Shown here: positions 57,871-60,000 of the stretch, piece after piece | Position numbering within the stretch: position 1 is the stretch's first letter | How the letters are laid out: each line of letters begins with the position of its first letter | Assembly: GCA_914767715.1 (NCBI GenBank) | Contig: OU612071.1 | Location: 15,870,948 to 15,930,947, forward strand | Origin: Membranipora membranacea | Taxonomy: Eukaryota; Bryozoa; Gymnolaemata; Cheilostomatida; Membraniporidae | Reading direction: 5' to 3' | Length of the DNA: 60,000 bases | Made by a program: the position numbers and the translations under genes | Notes under the pieces: generated by a model | The model's database searches: none | Told to the model about the DNA's origin: nothing | The model's input: only the letters and a program-made list of their open reading frames with translations

Positions 57871-58998
57871 CTAATATCTATTGTCAGAATTGTCTCGGGA
57901 TTGCTCCTCTGACGCCTCATCGAAGGGCAGCGCCTTAAAGCCAAGCACCTCGTCCTCGTCGACCTCACTTAACTCCAGAGATACAGACTCACGATCTAAA
58001 GCGAGCGTCTGATTCTCTTTCTCAGCAGATAGAGGCGACTGCTGAAGTTCATACTGAACAGCAGACTCGTCGGTCTCTCCTGCCCTGCTGACACACATCG
58101 GCTCTGCCTCCACACTCACTTCAGCAGCATCACCAGCTGGTGATGCAGCCATCTGAGCCGCCGGCACGGGGGCCGACACAGAGGCAGTGCTGACAGGCCG
58201 AGCACTCACTCCAGAGCTCGCCGTCAATGTTGTGGCTACGGCTAAGGTGTTAATAGCCGGACCCACAGCAGACGCCTGGACCTCAGTAGCAGTGGAGGTA
58301 CCAACAGCAACCGCCGCAGTTGCAGTATTGGCATACCACTGTCTCAGACCAGAGACTAGGCCTTGGAGACTGTCGTAAGTGTCACGATTTTTCATAATGA
58401 CACTTCTTTCAGCCACAAGACTAGCCTGGGCTCTCTCAAACTCCTGACGGAGAGATGAAAGTCTCTCGTCAACTGTAAGCAACTGAGCGTCGAAGTCGGG
58501 ACGAGTCTCACTACCCAGACCAGCTGAGCTGGCCAGATTCAGCATCCTTGAGACTGTATCGTCCAAGGGTGCAACCCGGCTCCCGCTCACCATTGAGGCA
58601 AAACTGCCAGCAATGGGCCTCCTCGAGGCGCTGCTACTAGCCATCTCGAGCCGCGCTCGAGACGCAGGTGGCTCAACCGACCCAGATGACTCTGAGCCAG
58701 CAAGCTCCCTGCTGGGGCTGGTAGGCACTCCACCACCAGAACCAGAGGTTCCAGCACGATCTCTAATCGACATACGGCTACCCCTCTGTGGGCACTCGGT
58801 CCGCAAGTGACCAGGCTCGTCACAAAAGTGACACCGTTTATTGGGACACAAAGCAGCCTGGTGGCCCTGCTCACTACACTCGTAACAGATCAGCTTCTCA
58901 CACCGAATAGTCGGGTGATCCATCGACCAACATACCTCACACCGCCACCGCCGTTGCTCACCTTTGCCACTAGACTTATTCTTACGTTTCTGCGTCAT
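57871..58998 (-). CDS. Extra retroelement ORF with three CCHC zinc knuckles, downstream of integrase
   Basis: A 375-residue protein. Three consecutive C-x2-C-x4-H-x4-C knuckles lie at about residues 19-70 (CEVCWSMDHPTIRC, CYECSEQGHQAALC, CHFCDEPGHLRTEC). A Ser/Gly-rich linker, a coiled-coil-prone stretch (about 170-225, DERLSSLRQEFERAQASL), an Ala/Val/Thr-rich segment and an acidic tail (LELSEVDEDEVLG) follow. Such knuckles bind nucleic acid and normally sit at the C-terminus of gag, before pol. Here the ORF lies 62 bp after the pol stop on the same strand, in the env position, and the knuckles are N-terminal. GC content is well above that of the surroundings. It is probably an accessory RNA-binding protein of the element; a gag of a second, abutting element is the alternative. 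Confidence 0.75.
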   Translation of the reverse strand: MTQKRKNKSSGKGEQRRWRCEVCWSMDHPTIRCEKLICYECSEQGHQAALCPNKRCHFCDEPGHLRTECPQRGSRMSIRDRAGTSGSGGGVPTSPSRELAGSESSGSVEPPASRARLEMASSSASRRPIAGSFASMVSGSRVAPLDDTVSRMLNLASSAGLGSETRPDFDAQLLTVDERLSSLRQEFERAQASLVAERSVIMKNRDTYDSLQGLVSGLRQWYANTATAAVAVGTSTATEVQASAVGPAINTLAVATTLTASSGVSARPVSTASVSAPVPAAQMAASPAGDAAEVSVEAEPMCVSRAGETDESAVQYELQQSPLSAEKENQTLALDRESVSLELSEVDEDEVLGFKALPFDEASEEQSRDNSDNRY

Positions 58999-59060
58999 CT
59001 ACACAGGTTTCACAGATTCAGAGGGGAAGGTTGTAATCTGAAAATAAAGAAAACCAAGTG

Positions 59061-60000
59061 TTAGTGATACTCAAAGTCAGGTTTGGTAGTGAGTTTGACA
59101 CTGCGTGCGCGAGACGACCGTATTATTGGTGCAGCCGGACTCTCAGGTCTGGTTGAAGTGTGTGACCTACACCGTGCTTCACACCCAGACCGTAGCAACG
59201 ACCTAGGCTGTCTTTCAGACACCACATTCACCGGATCAGTGCTAGCATTACTAGAAGCGGGAGTTACAGCAGTTAAATCAAGCACAGGTTGCTCAACTGG
59301 AACTTCAAGAGTATCATCTAAGAATAACTCCTGATTTTCAAGTGGAACCACCCCGACATCAAGGTTATCCTCAGGCCTTGGGACTTGCTGAGGTTGTTGT
59401 CTAACTACAGCAGGCCTCACGCTATGAGGTAAATCAAGAGAAACAACATCAGGTTGCACACCACAAGCATTGTTACTTACGTCGGTACCATTCTCCGCTT
59501 GAACCTGATAATAATCAGCTTCAAGGGATAGCGGTAGTACCTGATCATTTTCATGATCGCTACAATCAAGTACATCATTATCATATAAAATAAATAAATG
59601 TTTCCGATTACGTCTAACGACAGAGGGACCAACCTGTACCCAGTAGCTTTGTGGGGTGGTGTCAGCTTGGACTACAATCCCTTCCCGGCCTGGATCAGAT
59701 GGAGCTTTAACCCAAACTCGCTGACCAGGCTCCAGAGGAGGTAAAAACTTGGCACGAAATTTTTCGTTCCATTTTTTTCTTCTCCGACTCACATTATATC
59801 CCTCAACCTCTTCATACAAACTATAATCGACCCTGAGTTCTCTATTTAAGCCTAACGGAGACCTCAGAGTTCGACCAAACATCAACTCAGCAGGTGTGAA
59901 CCCAGAATTCAAGGGAGTGTTCCGATATGACATCATGCATTTCTCATGATCCTTGCATTTTCGAAACATTCTCTTGACAACACCTACGGATCTTTCCGCT
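59061..60000 (-). CDS. pol: Ty3-type retrotransposon pol, integrase C-terminal part (partial)
   Basis: Open from the window edge (60000) to a stop at 59061. The first codons read AERSVGVVKRMFRK, the end of an integrase catalytic core just after its Glu. Then comes YRNTPLNSGFTPAELMFGR, the typical Ty3/Gypsy block, and a chromo- or GPY/F-like basic beta region (LPPLEPGQRVWVKAPSD, SYWVQVGPSVVRRNRKHL). A long polar tail of about 150 residues without known domain completes it. The AUG at 59969 is internal, not the start. Protease, reverse transcriptase and RNase H would lie beyond 60000. Confidence 0.9.
   Translation of the reverse strand, partial: AERSVGVVKRMFRKCKDHEKCMMSYRNTPLNSGFTPAELMFGRTLRSPLGLNRELRVDYSLYEEVEGYNVSRRRKKWNEKFRAKFLPPLEPGQRVWVKAPSDPGREGIVVQADTTPQSYWVQVGPSVVRRNRKHLFILYDNDVLDCSDHENDQVLPLSLEADYYQVQAENGTDVSNNACGVQPDVVSLDLPHSVRPAVVRQQPQQVPRPEDNLDVGVVPLENQELFLDDTLEVPVEQPVLDLTAVTPASSNASTDPVNVVSERQPRSLLRSGCEARCRSHTSTRPESPAAPIIRSSRARSVKLTTKPDFEYH

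Overview
The window looks like nuclear DNA of a non-vertebrate metazoan, most likely marine; I cannot place the phylum. It is AT-rich and intron-rich, with consensus GT-AG splice sites, a metazoan Notch C-terminus and a metazoan caspase. It also holds BEL/Pao and Ty3-type retroelements, hAT- and CACTA-like elements and tRNA-derived SINEs. There is no prokaryotic signal and no CRISPR array. A run of 200 N at 56046-56245 marks a scaffold gap.

Host genes. (1) 417-1894 (+): the last three coding exons of a Notch receptor gene, entering from the left edge. They carry the PEST/degron tail, and a 12-bp minisatellite starts right behind one 5' splice site. (2) 7214-7350 and 11785-11940 (+): two phase-compatible exons of an unrecognised gene. 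(3) 29663-32275 (+): a small membrane/coiled-coil protein built from micro-exons whose phases all fit, about 220 aa; I do not recognise it. (4) 34303-34562 (+): an exon resembling the C-terminal part of P-element/THAP9-type transposases. (5) 42842-45946 (+): a complete three-exon gene for a 787-aa protein with about nine ankyrin repeats followed by a full caspase domain. This is the most interesting host gene here.

Mobile DNA fills much of the rest. At 12.6-17.4 kb lies a partial foldback element with a 2.0-kb TIR element nested in it. At 18159-27078 a non-autonomous hAT element (8-bp TSD) is split by an 8.1-kb BEL/Pao retrotransposon (18648-26738) with equal-length, apparently identical 537-bp LTRs and a CTAGT duplication; its pol is interrupted by frame changes. 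A 1.17-kb segment (17.44-18.61 kb) recurs at 27.20-28.36 kb. At 32554-33234 there is a near-perfect 681-bp palindrome flanked by TTAA. At 34922-36860 there is a short non-coding LTR element with two 467-bp LTRs. At 47211-54585 a CACTA-ended foldback element (TSD TTA) contains a second CACTG-ended giant foldback (47610-52014, TSD CAA). The right end (about 57-60 kb, minus strand) is the 3' part of a Ty3-type element: the integrase C-terminus, followed by an unusual extra ORF with three zinc knuckles where env would normally lie.

The host genes show no evident functional linkage to one another. The main story is an ordinary metazoan gene landscape repeatedly invaded by nested, hairpin-forming elements.
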